From Thermoplasmata archaeon (GTDB lineage Archaea; Thermoplasmatota; Thermoplasmata; Thermoplasmatales; Thermoplasmataceae): 64,000 nucleotides of DNA. This document shows positions 51,007-60,798 of this stretch, piece by piece. A program made the position numbers and the translations under genes. Where the stretch lies: NCBI GenBank assembly GCA_021820525.1, contig JAKADM010000001.1, positions 124,001 through 188,000 of the forward strand, read 5' to 3'. The notes beneath the pieces are model-generated. The model worked only from the letters and a program-made list of their open reading frames with translations, was not told the origin of the DNA and searched no databases. Numbering within the stretch: the stretch's first letter is position 1; each line of letters starts with the position of its first letter.

Positions 51007-51621
51007 TTAGACAATCCCCCTTCCACGAAGTTCGTTCATTCCTCCTTCCACGTTGGCTACCTTAAATCCCTTGTCCGCAAGGAACATGGCGGCATAAATG
51101 CTCCTGTTTCCGTGTTCACAAATTACTGCGTATTTTTTATCGGTGGAAAGCTTTTTGTAACTGCTGAAAAGCTCCTGAATTGGAATCAGTTCTGCTCCAT
51201 CGATATATCCGCCCTGCCACTCATAGGGCTCTCTCACATCTATTACTGTGAATTCTTCTATCCTGTCAGCAAACTGTTCAGGCGTAAGATTTTCCATTCC
51301 TACCTCCTTAAAATTGCCATCTCTCAGAAATTTATCATATTCTACAATTTGTGGATTGAGGCCTCTTTCTTTCAATAGTTTAAACATTTTTTCCATTTTT
51401 TCCTGACTATCAGAAAGGAAGAGTACCTCGCCCTTCTTTCCCTTAAGGTATTCAGCAATCTCGTCTGGCCATCTTCTCTCGTAGAATGGTGCCAGAACGG
51501 TTTCAGGAATATGCCTCAATGAATAGGAATCGAAATCTCTTGTATCTATTACCTCAACCTCACCTTTTTTAAACCCTTCAATCAATATGCTCAGTTCAGT
51601 CATCGTTGAAAGATATTTCAT
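51007..51621 (-). CDS. tandem rhodanese-domain protein
   Basis: Second domain VIDVREPYEWQGGYIDGAELIPI...AVICEHGNRSIYAAMFLADKGF; first domain lacks the active Cys. Confidence 0.88.
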   Translation of the reverse strand: MKYLSTMTELSILIEGFKKGEVEVIDTRDFDSYSLRHIPETVLAPFYERRWPDEIAEYLKGKKGEVLFLSDSQEKMEKMFKLLKERGLNPQIVEYDKFLRDGNFKEVGMENLTPEQFADRIEEFTVIDVREPYEWQGGYIDGAELIPIQELFSSYKKLSTDKKYAVICEHGNRSIYAAMFLADKGFKVANVEGGMNELRGRGIV

Positions 51622-51793
51622 AAAATAAAAATTATATGTAGTTTTGAAAGTGAAATTTTAGTTCATTCTAATGTTTTTAGCGAAAAAATTTAGAGTACTC
51701 TTCCGCAATAAATTAATCTAAGTTATGAGTTTTTACTGCTATGTTTAATGGCCATCTAAATACTCAAATAGGACGGGAAAATTAACCCTCATT

Positions 51794-53041
51794 ATGCCAT
51801 TTTCATTTCAGGAAAGAAGAGATATATTAAAAAACATCATAGAAAGAAGCCTAAGAACCTTAAATCCCTCCATTCTTGTAAAAAACAGCTCTGAAAAAAT
51901 CAGGTCATTTATAGGCAATTCAAGTTTTTCCATTCTTGCCACAGGAAAAGCTTCAGTAAATATGTGCAGAGGCATAGAACAGGATATATTGAAAAAAACC
52001 TCCAAGGCAATATGCCTGTCCCCTGTTGGGGAAGATGATCCAGAAGGCTATGTCAGCCTGCACGGAAACCATCCCTATCCTGATGAGGACACCCTAAAAT
52101 CATCACTAAAAATATATAACGAACTAATGGAAGACAAAGCTGAAAAATTGATTTACCTCCTTTCTGGCGGGTCTTCTTCCTTATTCGAAATACCCGCAGA
52201 TGGAATTTCACTTGAAAAATACAATTTTATAATGAAGAGATTAATAACAGAAAACTTCTCCATTGACATTACAAATTCGGTAAGATGCAGAGTCTCAAAG
52301 ATTAAATGTGGTAAACTGTTATATAAAACAAAGTATAGGGAAGTTTTAATCCTGGCCATATCGGATGTTCCGGATGATAAAATATACACGATCGGTTCAA
52401 ATCCATTTTATAAGCCTGAAGTGATTGGCGACATACCGGATTCAATTCAAAAAGAATTTGGAATTAGCGACGAAATGGAAATCGGAAAGGAAAGCAGGAT
52501 CATGCCGGAATACTCCATAATTCTTTCAGGTTCAAAGTACGCCGAGGAAGTTTTTAATAATTTCCCTGTCCAGCAGGACAGATTCAATTTTGGGCAGATA
52601 ATTAAGGGCGATGTGGAATTACTTGCGCCTGAAATTATGCATTTACTTAGAGCCAAATTTAATGAAACAGGAAAACCATTCTGGTTTGTGGCCCACGGTG
52701 AGAGCACGGCAAGGGTAAGGGGAAAGGGGAAGGGTGGAAGAAACAGCTATCTATCCTCTCTCATATTGAAGAATTCAGATTCAAACGAAATTTTTTCATT
52801 TATTTCATTCGCCACAGATGGGGCAGACGGAAACAGTGGCCTGGCAGGGTTTATCGTGGACGAAGAACTGAGAAAAACACTGGATATGAAGGAAATCCAG
52901 AGTTATATTGACTCTAGCAATACGGCTGAACTTGCAATGAAATCAGGTACCTTCATTATGACTGGCCCCACGGGAAACAACGTATCCGATGTGATTTTTG
53001 GTTATTATGGAGGAAAGGTCGTTGAAAATTCTGTACAGTAG
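51794..53041 (+). CDS. glycerate kinase (DUF4147/GckA family)
   Basis: YLLSGGSSSLFEIPADGISLEKY, GKGGRNSYLSSLIL, FATDGADGNSGLAGFIVD. Confidence 0.9.
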   Translation: MPFSFQERRDILKNIIERSLRTLNPSILVKNSSEKIRSFIGNSSFSILATGKASVNMCRGIEQDILKKTSKAICLSPVGEDDPEGYVSLHGNHPYPDEDTLKSSLKIYNELMEDKAEKLIYLLSGGSSSLFEIPADGISLEKYNFIMKRLITENFSIDITNSVRCRVSKIKCGKLLYKTKYREVLILAISDVPDDKIYTIGSNPFYKPEVIGDIPDSIQKEFGISDEMEIGKESRIMPEYSIILSGSKYAEEVFNNFPVQQDRFNFGQIIKGDVELLAPEIMHLLRAKFNETGKPFWFVAHGESTARVRGKGKGGRNSYLSSLILKNSDSNEIFSFISFATDGADGNSGLAGFIVDEELRKTLDMKEIQSYIDSSNTAELAMKSGTFIMTGPTGNNVSDVIFGYYGGKVVENSVQ

Positions 53042-53783
53042 AAATGGGGATAATGCCATTTATGATGAAAACAGGCATGCAATAATCAAGGGCAAAAGGG
53101 TTATTGATATTTCTCCAGGTATCATTCTTAAGGAAGGCTCTACAATAAAATTAGATGGTTTGAAGTATGTTGTTCTTGATCAGTCTCCATTGATGTTCAG
53201 ACACTATGCAAAAAGGGGGCCCCAGATTGTTGACCCCAAGGACGCAGCTGTAATGACAATGTATGCCAATATTAAGGACAATTCAAGGATAATTGAGAGT
53301 GGAACAGGTTCAGGCTTTCTTACATACATGATTTTGAATATGGTGTCAGAAAATGGAAAGTATCTGGGTATAGATCAGAGCAGAGAATCCATAAATATTA
53401 CAAAGGAAAATGTAAGGGCCGCCCTGAACAGGGATATTGAGATTTTAGAAATCAATTTTCATGACTTTGACGGAAGGGGGGAAATATTTGATGCTGCCAT
53501 ACTTGATCTTCCCGATCCCTGGCTGAGCGCAAACAATCAGAAAAAATATATAAAACCAGGGGGAAGAATCGTAACATATCTACCCAACTATGATCAGGTT
53601 GAAAAAGCCGTCTCCGCTTATGAAAATAATGGCTTCATGCACATTGAAACATTTGAAATTATTAAGAGGGAGATAATTGTGAGGGAAGGTGCAACAAGGC
53701 CATCATCCACAGGAATTATGCATACGGCATTCCTTAGCTGTTTTGTGAGGCTCGAAGGATCGGAAACTCTCATGAGAGGATAA
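53022..53783 (+). CDS. tRNA (adenine-N1)-methyltransferase TrmI family
   Basis: GPQIVDPKDAAVMTMYANIKDNSRIIESGTGSGFLTYMIL; probable TTG start at 53022, overlaps glycerate kinase. Confidence 0.9.
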   Translation: MKILYSRNGDNAIYDENRHAIIKGKRVIDISPGIILKEGSTIKLDGLKYVVLDQSPLMFRHYAKRGPQIVDPKDAAVMTMYANIKDNSRIIESGTGSGFLTYMILNMVSENGKYLGIDQSRESINITKENVRAALNRDIEILEINFHDFDGRGEIFDAAILDLPDPWLSANNQKKYIKPGGRIVTYLPNYDQVEKAVSAYENNGFMHIETFEIIKREIIVREGATRPSSTGIMHTAFLSCFVRLEGSETLMRG

Positions 53784-53892
53784 GGCTAAAAATCATAGTT
53801 TTGCTGGAAAATTAGATTTGGGATTATCATTTCCATGATGAAATATGCTGGTTTCCATATATTTAAATAATGATGAAACATCATAATTTTTA

Positions 53893-54813
53893 ATGCTTAA
53901 GGGTAAAAGTTTAGTAAATATTGACGACGTTGCCACCGATGATATTTTTGAAATTTTCAAACTTGCATCGGAATATAAGAAGAAAGTGTCAAAGGGGGAG
54001 GTCTTAAGCGAACTTAATGGGAAGATTATGGCCACACTTTTCTTTGAGCCAAGCACCAGGACAAGGCTATCCTTCGAAAGTGCCATGCATCGGCTGGGAG
54101 GAAGCGTAATTACCGTTTCAGAGGCAAAATCAAGTTCAGCTTCCAAGGGGGAAACCATTGCCGATACAATTAGAATGGCTTCATCATATTCGGACATTGT
54201 TGTAATGAGACATCCAATGGAAGGGGCCGCCAGGCTGGCATCGGAATTTTCCTCTGTGCCAGTGCTTAATGGTGGAGACGGCTCCGGTCAGCACCCCACA
54301 CAGACAATTCTTGACCTTTTCACAATCTGGGAAAAGTTTGGAAGGATAGAGGGCCTTAACGTCAGTCTTGTTGGAGACCTCAAATATGGCAGAACTGTGC
54401 ATTCTCTGATTAAGGCCCTGTCAAGATTTGAAAACGCCATCAACTTAATATCTCCAGAGATATTACAAATGCCGGAACATGTATTATCAGGAATAAAAAA
54501 TCAGCAAAATATCAGAAAGATTAGCAATCTTGAAGATGTCCTGAACAGGAGCGATGTTTTCTATGTCACAAGAATACAGAAAGAGCGTTTTGTGGATATG
54601 AATGATTATGCCAAAGTTATAGGATCCTATTCCTTTGATCTGGCAACTGTCAGCAGGATGAAGGAAAGTGCCATAATTATGCATCCATTGCCCAGGGTTG
54701 ATGAGATAAATCCGGAGGTTGACAGCGATAAGAGGGCCCTCTATTTTACACAGGCTTCGAACGGCGTGTTTGTGAGAATGGCCATAATTAGCATGATATT
54801 GGGGGTGAGATAA
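53893..54813 (+). CDS. pyrB: aspartate carbamoyltransferase catalytic subunit
   Basis: FFEPSTRTRLSFESAMHRLGG, NGGDGSGQHPTQTILDLFTI, MHPLPRVDEI. Confidence 0.97.
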   Translation: MLKGKSLVNIDDVATDDIFEIFKLASEYKKKVSKGEVLSELNGKIMATLFFEPSTRTRLSFESAMHRLGGSVITVSEAKSSSASKGETIADTIRMASSYSDIVVMRHPMEGAARLASEFSSVPVLNGGDGSGQHPTQTILDLFTIWEKFGRIEGLNVSLVGDLKYGRTVHSLIKALSRFENAINLISPEILQMPEHVLSGIKNQQNIRKISNLEDVLNRSDVFYVTRIQKERFVDMNDYAKVIGSYSFDLATVSRMKESAIIMHPLPRVDEINPEVDSDKRALYFTQASNGVFVRMAIISMILGVR

Positions 54814-55290
54814 ATGGGTGATGAGAAGGTTCTAAGAATAAATAAAATTGGGGACGGGATTGTAATAGATCATATAGAGCCAGGAAGTGCCCTTGAGGTT
54901 CTTGAAGTTCTTAAGATAAGCGGTAAGGATGGAATGACCGTGAGTTTATTGATGAATGTTCCCAGTGGAAAGGTTGGAACAAAAGACATCGTAAAAATTG
55001 AAAAAAAGAAACTTGCAAAGAATGAACTTGATAAAATAAGCCTGGTTTCGCCAAAGGCAACCATAAATGTAATATCAGATTATGAGATAAAACAGAAATT
55101 CACGGTGGATATTCCTGAAACAGTTGTGGGTGTTATAAAGTGCTCCAATCAGAATTGCGTGACAAACAGCAAGGAACCTGTAACAACTACATTTACACGA
55201 GAATCCTCGCAGGATGGGTTGAAATTTAGGTGCCATTATTGCGATCGCACAATGTCCCTGAATGAGGTAAAAAAATCGATTATAAGATAA
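54814..55290 (+). CDS. pyrI: aspartate carbamoyltransferase regulatory subunit
   Basis: GDGIVIDHIEPGSALEVLEVL, CSNQNCVTNSKEP...CHYCDR zinc site. Confidence 0.97.
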   Translation: MGDEKVLRINKIGDGIVIDHIEPGSALEVLEVLKISGKDGMTVSLLMNVPSGKVGTKDIVKIEKKKLAKNELDKISLVSPKATINVISDYEIKQKFTVDIPETVVGVIKCSNQNCVTNSKEPVTTTFTRESSQDGLKFRCHYCDRTMSLNEVKKSIIR

Positions 55291-55292
55291 GT

Positions 55293-56060
55293 TCAGGAAA
55301 CAACTTTTTTGCTTCCTGACAGTACACTCTTAAATTCCTTAAATATCTTGTTATCAATATCATTTCTGTTCGTTTTTAGAAGAGGGCTTTCCAATGTAAT
55401 AATATCATTTGTCCTGACATTGATATATTTTCTTGAACCATTCTGAATATTTCTAAGTTCAGAAATTTCCATATGATTCAAATGCCTGCTATTGTTTGAG
55501 TTAAACACTATGGAGGTAGATTTTCCAAAAGCCTCGGGAATCCTGGAAATAAGCGTGGAATGTAAATCCAGAGAAAATTTGTCAGAATAATCACTTATAA
55601 TTATGACATTCCATGAAGAATCGATATAGCTGGCCGCTATCTCTGCTGCCCTCTTGAAGTCCTGGTCCGAGATCAGCTGCCTGAATCTGAGATGCTTCAG
55701 ATCAGGTTCCTTTATTTTTTCCGCCTCATCATCCAGGCACATTAATCCGTTTTCATCCAGAACTTCAACAAAGTCCTTGCCATACAAATTTTTCTCTTCT
55801 GTGTTGTATTTGAAATAATCCATTCCGGCATAATCGTTCAGTACAGTACTTCTATCTGATTTTTTTTCTGAAATCGTATATACTCCTATCCTTGAGTTTT
55901 TTTCCATTCCATTTATTAAATCTACAATTTTTTCAAATATGCCTTCCATGTTTGAACCTATTACTACAACCGTTGTGCTGTTATATATTTCAAAATAGGA
56001 CTCGCTTCTGCTCCTTACAATATTTGTAACTACCTCATCCATCTTAGTACTATTCATCAA
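55293..56060 (-). CDS. uncharacterised protein paired with RHH regulator
   Basis: 255 aa; TTVVVIGSNMEGIFEKIVDLINGMEKNSRIGVYTISEK; overlaps the upstream RHH ORF. Confidence 0.6.
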   Translation of the reverse strand: MMNSTKMDEVVTNIVRSRSESYFEIYNSTTVVVIGSNMEGIFEKIVDLINGMEKNSRIGVYTISEKKSDRSTVLNDYAGMDYFKYNTEEKNLYGKDFVEVLDENGLMCLDDEAEKIKEPDLKHLRFRQLISDQDFKRAAEIAASYIDSSWNVIIISDYSDKFSLDLHSTLISRIPEAFGKSTSIVFNSNNSRHLNHMEISELRNIQNGSRKYINVRTNDIITLESPLLKTNRNDIDNKIFKEFKSVLSGSKKVVS

Positions 56061-56469
56061 ACCTCACCCTCTCCCTGCTTGTCCTCTCTTCCTCATCTCT
56101 CAAATTCCTGAAAAGTGATTTTTCAATCTGCCCATATTTATTTATTCTATCTTCAAAAATTGTTTTAATCATACCATTATCAAAAACATATTCGATTATG
56201 GACTTGATAGCCTCTTCTTCGCTAGAATAATATCCTAAATCGACCATTTTTTCAATTAACTCTCTCTGCTTTCTTGAAATTGCTACTGAATCTGAATTAC
56301 TTCCCTTATTCCTCCCTGATTTGTTGCTAATATAATTTAGAGCGCAGTTTCGAAGAAACTCCGATCTGCTTCCATATCTTGGATTACTTTCCAAAAATGA
56401 GTCTATTTCATCAAGATCGTCCTCAGAAATTCTCAAGGTGATCTTTATGTCCTTTGAATCTGAAATCAT
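56050..56469 (-). CDS. ribbon-helix-helix DNA-binding protein
   Basis: DIKITLRISEDDLDEIDSFLESNPRYGSRSEFLRNCALNYI. Confidence 0.82.
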   Translation of the reverse strand: MISDSKDIKITLRISEDDLDEIDSFLESNPRYGSRSEFLRNCALNYISNKSGRNKGSNSDSVAISRKQRELIEKMVDLGYYSSEEEAIKSIIEYVFDNGMIKTIFEDRINKYGQIEKSLFRNLRDEEERTSRERVRFDE

Positions 56470-56626
56470 ATCTCATCCATACTCTATATTCTAAGTTGTA
56501 TTTAAATATTATTGACATAATGTATTGACATATGCCATACGTTCATGATCGAATACTATTTAATCATTGGTGATCCAAGTTTCATTGAATTCCTGATTCT
56601 GGTATCTTTTGCCATAATATGATGAA

Positions 56627-57064
56627 TTAGGAAGTCCCTCTAAGTTCATTTAGAATCTGAATAATGGTTTTACCCTTCAAGAATAGGCGTCTGTCAAATA
56701 TTCCTATTTTCATTCCATTTTTTGTTTCAATAACATAAAGGTTCGATTTTATCTCTTCGACCCTTTCAATCTTATCAATATTTTTAATCAGTATGGAGTT
56801 CGTCTTCCCGGCAGAATTGATTACAATTCTGTCTTTGAAAATTTCAATCCTTGCATATCTTCTATATCTTGAGATATCATAGGCGATTACAATTGCAGTT
56901 ATTACGGGATAGGGTAGCAGGTTAAGGAAGGAACTAAGAAAGAAATGGGGATATACATATATTGGTACTATTATGGCAACTGAAAGAAAAATTATGGAAA
57001 TTATGACGTATGTCATGGATCCACTTTTGAATGAAACTATTAATTTATCTCTTGGAAGGGGCAT
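56627..57064 (-). CDS. two-TM PH-like domain membrane protein
   Basis: 145 aa, two TM then IEIFKDRIVINSAGKTNSILIKNIDKIERVEEIK. Confidence 0.6.
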   Translation of the reverse strand: MPLPRDKLIVSFKSGSMTYVIISIIFLSVAIIVPIYVYPHFFLSSFLNLLPYPVITAIVIAYDISRYRRYARIEIFKDRIVINSAGKTNSILIKNIDKIERVEEIKSNLYVIETKNGMKIGIFDRRLFLKGKTIIQILNELRGTS

Positions 57065-57251
57065 TGAGTTTTCCCTTCATTATATATTTTTTACATTTAA
57101 TCCTTTTTAGGCCTTCCATGGTCAGTTCTTGTATTCTTCTGGATTAGAACTTTGTAAGTTTAAAAGGGGCGTTTTAAATTTGATCTAAAAAATTCCTTTT
57201 TTTGTGCGTGGAAATTTAAACAGTCTACTTTAAAAGCCTGTTAATCCTTAG

Positions 57252-58304
57252 ATGGGGATCGTAATTTTCTTCAGCAGGGTCGATCTGCCTAAATTTAATA
57301 TCAAAATAAATATACACGGACATATGGAAGTGGATATAATTTATGCTGAAAGTAAGATTATGCACGGTATTTACAGGTATTCCACAAATCTTATTAATGA
57401 CCTTCAGAAAGAGGGAATTAAGATAAACAGGCATCCAGTAAGGAAGATCGAGGTAAACATAAGGGGAAAACCAGTTGGAGGGTGGGTCAGCCAGGAGTTT
57501 TTCATGAAATTCGAGCGATTTAGTTCGGACATTGTACACTCAACATCCCATTGGCTATTGAGCAAGAAAACAAACGTGGTTACTGTCCATGATATAATGC
57601 CTTTGATATATCCGGATATTTACAATTTGAGGCCGGGGCTAAAGATGTTCTATGAAAGTGCCCTTCGCAGAATTAAGGATAAGACCGTCATTGTCCAGAC
57701 AAAAACTGTAAAGGAAAGCCTGTTAAATTTCATAAATGAAGATCAAATACATATTATAACAAGTGCAGTAAGGAAACCAGAGACGAGTGGAAAAAATCCC
57801 TATCCAGACGATGGAAAAATTCACCTTTTTACTCTGGGTGAGTTTGGAGTGAGGAAAAGATTCGATATTTTATACGATTACATGAGGGGTCAGGAAGATG
57901 TGTCACTTTACCATATAGGAAACATCGTTTACAAAGATTATTATGAGAAATGTATGAGGGATAAGCCGGAAAATGTTTATTACCTGGGGTATCAGGACAA
58001 GGTTACCGTCGGCGATTACATGAAAAATGCAGATTACTTTGTTTACAACAGTCTGGACGAGGGGCAGGGGCTGCCTCCTCTTGAGGCAATGCTCTTGAAT
58101 ACTCAGCCCGTTGTAAATGACATCCCTGTATTCAGGGAGATGATGAATGACAGGGCATATTACTATACTGACAGGGAATCTTTTTACAATTCCATACACA
58201 GCCCCAGGAAGGATGGATTGGAGGAATGGGTCAGAAGATATGACAATTGGGCAAAAGAGACAATAAAGGTTTATGAATCTGTAAAGGGAAGTTTAAAGAA
58301 ATAA
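57252..58304 (+). CDS. glycosyltransferase family 4-like
   Basis: VVTVHDIMPLIYPD, YFVYNSLDEGQGLPPLEAML; start may be the internal Met at MEVDIIYAES. Confidence 0.85.
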   Translation: MGIVIFFSRVDLPKFNIKINIHGHMEVDIIYAESKIMHGIYRYSTNLINDLQKEGIKINRHPVRKIEVNIRGKPVGGWVSQEFFMKFERFSSDIVHSTSHWLLSKKTNVVTVHDIMPLIYPDIYNLRPGLKMFYESALRRIKDKTVIVQTKTVKESLLNFINEDQIHIITSAVRKPETSGKNPYPDDGKIHLFTLGEFGVRKRFDILYDYMRGQEDVSLYHIGNIVYKDYYEKCMRDKPENVYYLGYQDKVTVGDYMKNADYFVYNSLDEGQGLPPLEAMLLNTQPVVNDIPVFREMMNDRAYYYTDRESFYNSIHSPRKDGLEEWVRRYDNWAKETIKVYESVKGSLKK

Positions 58305-58458
58305 AAAGATAAATGGATTCCACGAAGACTGAAATAATTGTAAATCTGCAGCCGGAGTTCGATTTTCCTTTAAATATTTTTCCATAGTACAGTGGATAAA
58401 GGCTTGGCTTAAATATGAGGTTAAGGTTATTTATTAATAAATTATATTCAAACTCAAT

Positions 58459-58911
58459 ATGAAGATAACAAAGGATTTCGAGGATGACCATATAATCGAG
58501 CAAATGAAAATGAGAGAAATTATTGATGGTGCTGAAAAAGGCGAACTCGATTTAGATCTGATGGATGAGCTCGAAAACCATCTTAAGAATCACATGTTTC
58601 AGGAAGAGGAATATATTTTTCCAGCCATGAACAAAGTACAGAACCTGAGATTAGAAATTGCCGGATTTCAGACTGAACATGCTGCCCTATGGAGGCTATT
58701 TTCCATGATACATTCTGACATTGAAAAGGGAAAGCTTGATAAAATACAAAAGTATCTAACAGAGATATACAAAATACTGGTTGAGCATAACAGCAGGGAG
58801 GAGATTTTTGTATACAAAATGATGAATGACGACTCCATGCCTGTCATGGAAATGGTAAGGCCAGAGGGCTGGGTTTGTAAAAAAATCAGGGAAACTCAGG
58901 CAATTCATTAA
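58459..58911 (+). CDS. hemerythrin-like domain protein
   Basis: DDHIIEQM, LENHLKNHMFQEEEYIFPAM, FQTEHAALWRLF, LVEHNSREEIFVY. Confidence 0.85.
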   Translation: MKITKDFEDDHIIEQMKMREIIDGAEKGELDLDLMDELENHLKNHMFQEEEYIFPAMNKVQNLRLEIAGFQTEHAALWRLFSMIHSDIEKGKLDKIQKYLTEIYKILVEHNSREEIFVYKMMNDDSMPVMEMVRPEGWVCKKIRETQAIH

Positions 58912-58925
58912 ACTTATGCAAAAAT

Positions 58926-59744
58926 TTAGAGTTCCCTATAACTAACTATGGCTGAATATCCTGTACACCTTTCGTTGCCATAGCTGTTGTAACATTTTAT
59001 GGATTGCTGAATTATCATGATGCTTCCCCTTGCAACCCTTGTGGCTTCCATAAGTGCACCCATACCCCCAAGATTACAACCTGTATGGTTAATCTCTTTT
59101 GCAACCACATGGAACCTTTCCACGTCGAGAGAGGTAAAAGCGTCCAGCAATATTTTATCCTTTTCTTCTGTATTTTTCTTATTTTCATACTGATTCAGGT
59201 TAGCTGATACTATCATAATACTTTCATTTTTTATTGCATTAAATGTTCTGGCAATGTTAAGCGAATCATCAATATTGTGTCTCCCCAAAAGTATGGGAAG
59301 TATTCCAATATCGTCCCTTCTCACCCGGGAGAGGTACGGTAGGATGGAATCTATGGAATATTCTTTTTCGTGGCTTAAGTTGTCTCTTTGAATCCATGGG
59401 TTGTTTTTTATAATCTCTATTCCCCTGGAATATATAGGAAATGGCCTTCCATGGGCCTGGAAAGGTGAACCATCATAGTAGGAGTTTATGGGGAATGAAC
59501 TGTTATGTTTCGTTCCTAAAATAAGAAAATTAGACTTATGGGAAAACTCCAAACTCTTAAGGCCAGACATAACCAATTCTCCGCAATTCTGAATCTTTCC
59601 ATGGGGCACCAAAACCCCTATTATTTCCTTATTCTCAAATTTCTCAGTAAATCTGTAATTGTAATTGTCCATTATTTTGTCCATTTCTTCTTTATTAGAA
59701 GGGTAAAGATATCCTTCAGAAACTGATATCCGGTATGTGCTCAT
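58926..59744 (-). CDS. MEMO1-like (AmmeMemoRadiSam system protein B) family
   Basis: GVLVPHGKIQNCGELVMSGLKSL, ILGTKHNSSFPINSYYDGSP, GCNLGGMGALMEATRV. Confidence 0.82.
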   Translation of the reverse strand: MSTYRISVSEGYLYPSNKEEMDKIMDNYNYRFTEKFENKEIIGVLVPHGKIQNCGELVMSGLKSLEFSHKSNFLILGTKHNSSFPINSYYDGSPFQAHGRPFPIYSRGIEIIKNNPWIQRDNLSHEKEYSIDSILPYLSRVRRDDIGILPILLGRHNIDDSLNIARTFNAIKNESIMIVSANLNQYENKKNTEEKDKILLDAFTSLDVERFHVVAKEINHTGCNLGGMGALMEATRVARGSIMIIQQSIKCYNSYGNERCTGYSAIVSYREL

Positions 59745-59868
59745 TCAAATCATAATGTTGTAAAAAGTTAATAAATCATTCTAAATCCTTAAAATTCAAA
59801 TTTAAATGAACTTGATACGTTTTATTTTAGGGGAATACAAATAAGTATTTCCTTTCCATATACACACA

Positions 59869-60798
59869 ATGAATAGAAGTATTCTCATATTTGGAGGAAA
59901 TGGTTTCCTTGGTTCACATCTTGCTGAGAAAGCTATTAAAAATGGAATGGATGTTACGGTTGTTGATGATCTCTCCACAATGGAAAAAATCAATGTTCCG
60001 GAAAAGGTGCACTTAATTAAAGAAAAAATAGAGGATTTCTTAAGCAATGAAAAATATGACATTGTGGTGCATCTTGCAGCAAGGCCATCCCCTGAAGATT
60101 ACATAGATCATCCCATAGACACAATCTCATCAAATTCTTTTGGTACAAGGAATGCACTGGAAATCGCAAGAAAAAATAGTTCCGTATTCATGTATACATC
60201 GTCCTCCGAAGTTTATGGGGACGCTCAGATCATACCAACCCCAGAAAGCTATTATGGTTATGTAAACCCAAATGGAATAAGAAGCTGTTATGATGAGGGC
60301 AAAAGATTTTCTGAAGCTCTCATAATGGCATACCACAGGCAGTACAAAATGGATACAAGGATACAGAGGCCATTCAATGTGTATGGTCCAAGGATAAGGG
60401 AGGATGGGCAGTATGGCAGGGTAATACCAAGATTTATAAAATGGGCATTGAACGATGAAGACATTATTATCTTTGGCAATGGAAAACAGACAAGATCGTT
60501 CCTCTACATTGAGGACTGGCTTGAAGCAACCTGGAACTTTATAACTAAAGAAGGACTTGAAGGTTCCATAATAAATATTGGGGCATCACAGGAGATTACT
60601 GTGGAAAATCTTGCAAGAAAAGTAATAGAATTGACAGGTTCAAAATCAAAAATCATCCACAAGGATCCGAGGCCAGATGATCCTTTCAGAAGATCAGCCG
60701 ACACGTCAATGGCAAGAAAATTGATTGGATTTAACCCAAAGGTAGGCCTCGAGGACGGCTTACTGAAGACAATAAAATGGTTTGAGGGTGGAAATTAA
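59869..60798 (+). CDS. NAD-dependent epimerase/dehydratase (nucleotide-sugar SDR)
   Basis: ILIFGGNGFLGSHLAEKAI, YTSSSEVYGD, YDEGKRFSEALIMAYHRQY. Confidence 0.93.
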   Translation: MNRSILIFGGNGFLGSHLAEKAIKNGMDVTVVDDLSTMEKINVPEKVHLIKEKIEDFLSNEKYDIVVHLAARPSPEDYIDHPIDTISSNSFGTRNALEIARKNSSVFMYTSSSEVYGDAQIIPTPESYYGYVNPNGIRSCYDEGKRFSEALIMAYHRQYKMDTRIQRPFNVYGPRIREDGQYGRVIPRFIKWALNDEDIIIFGNGKQTRSFLYIEDWLEATWNFITKEGLEGSIINIGASQEITVENLARKVIELTGSKSKIIHKDPRPDDPFRRSADTSMARKLIGFNPKVGLEDGLLKTIKWFEGGN

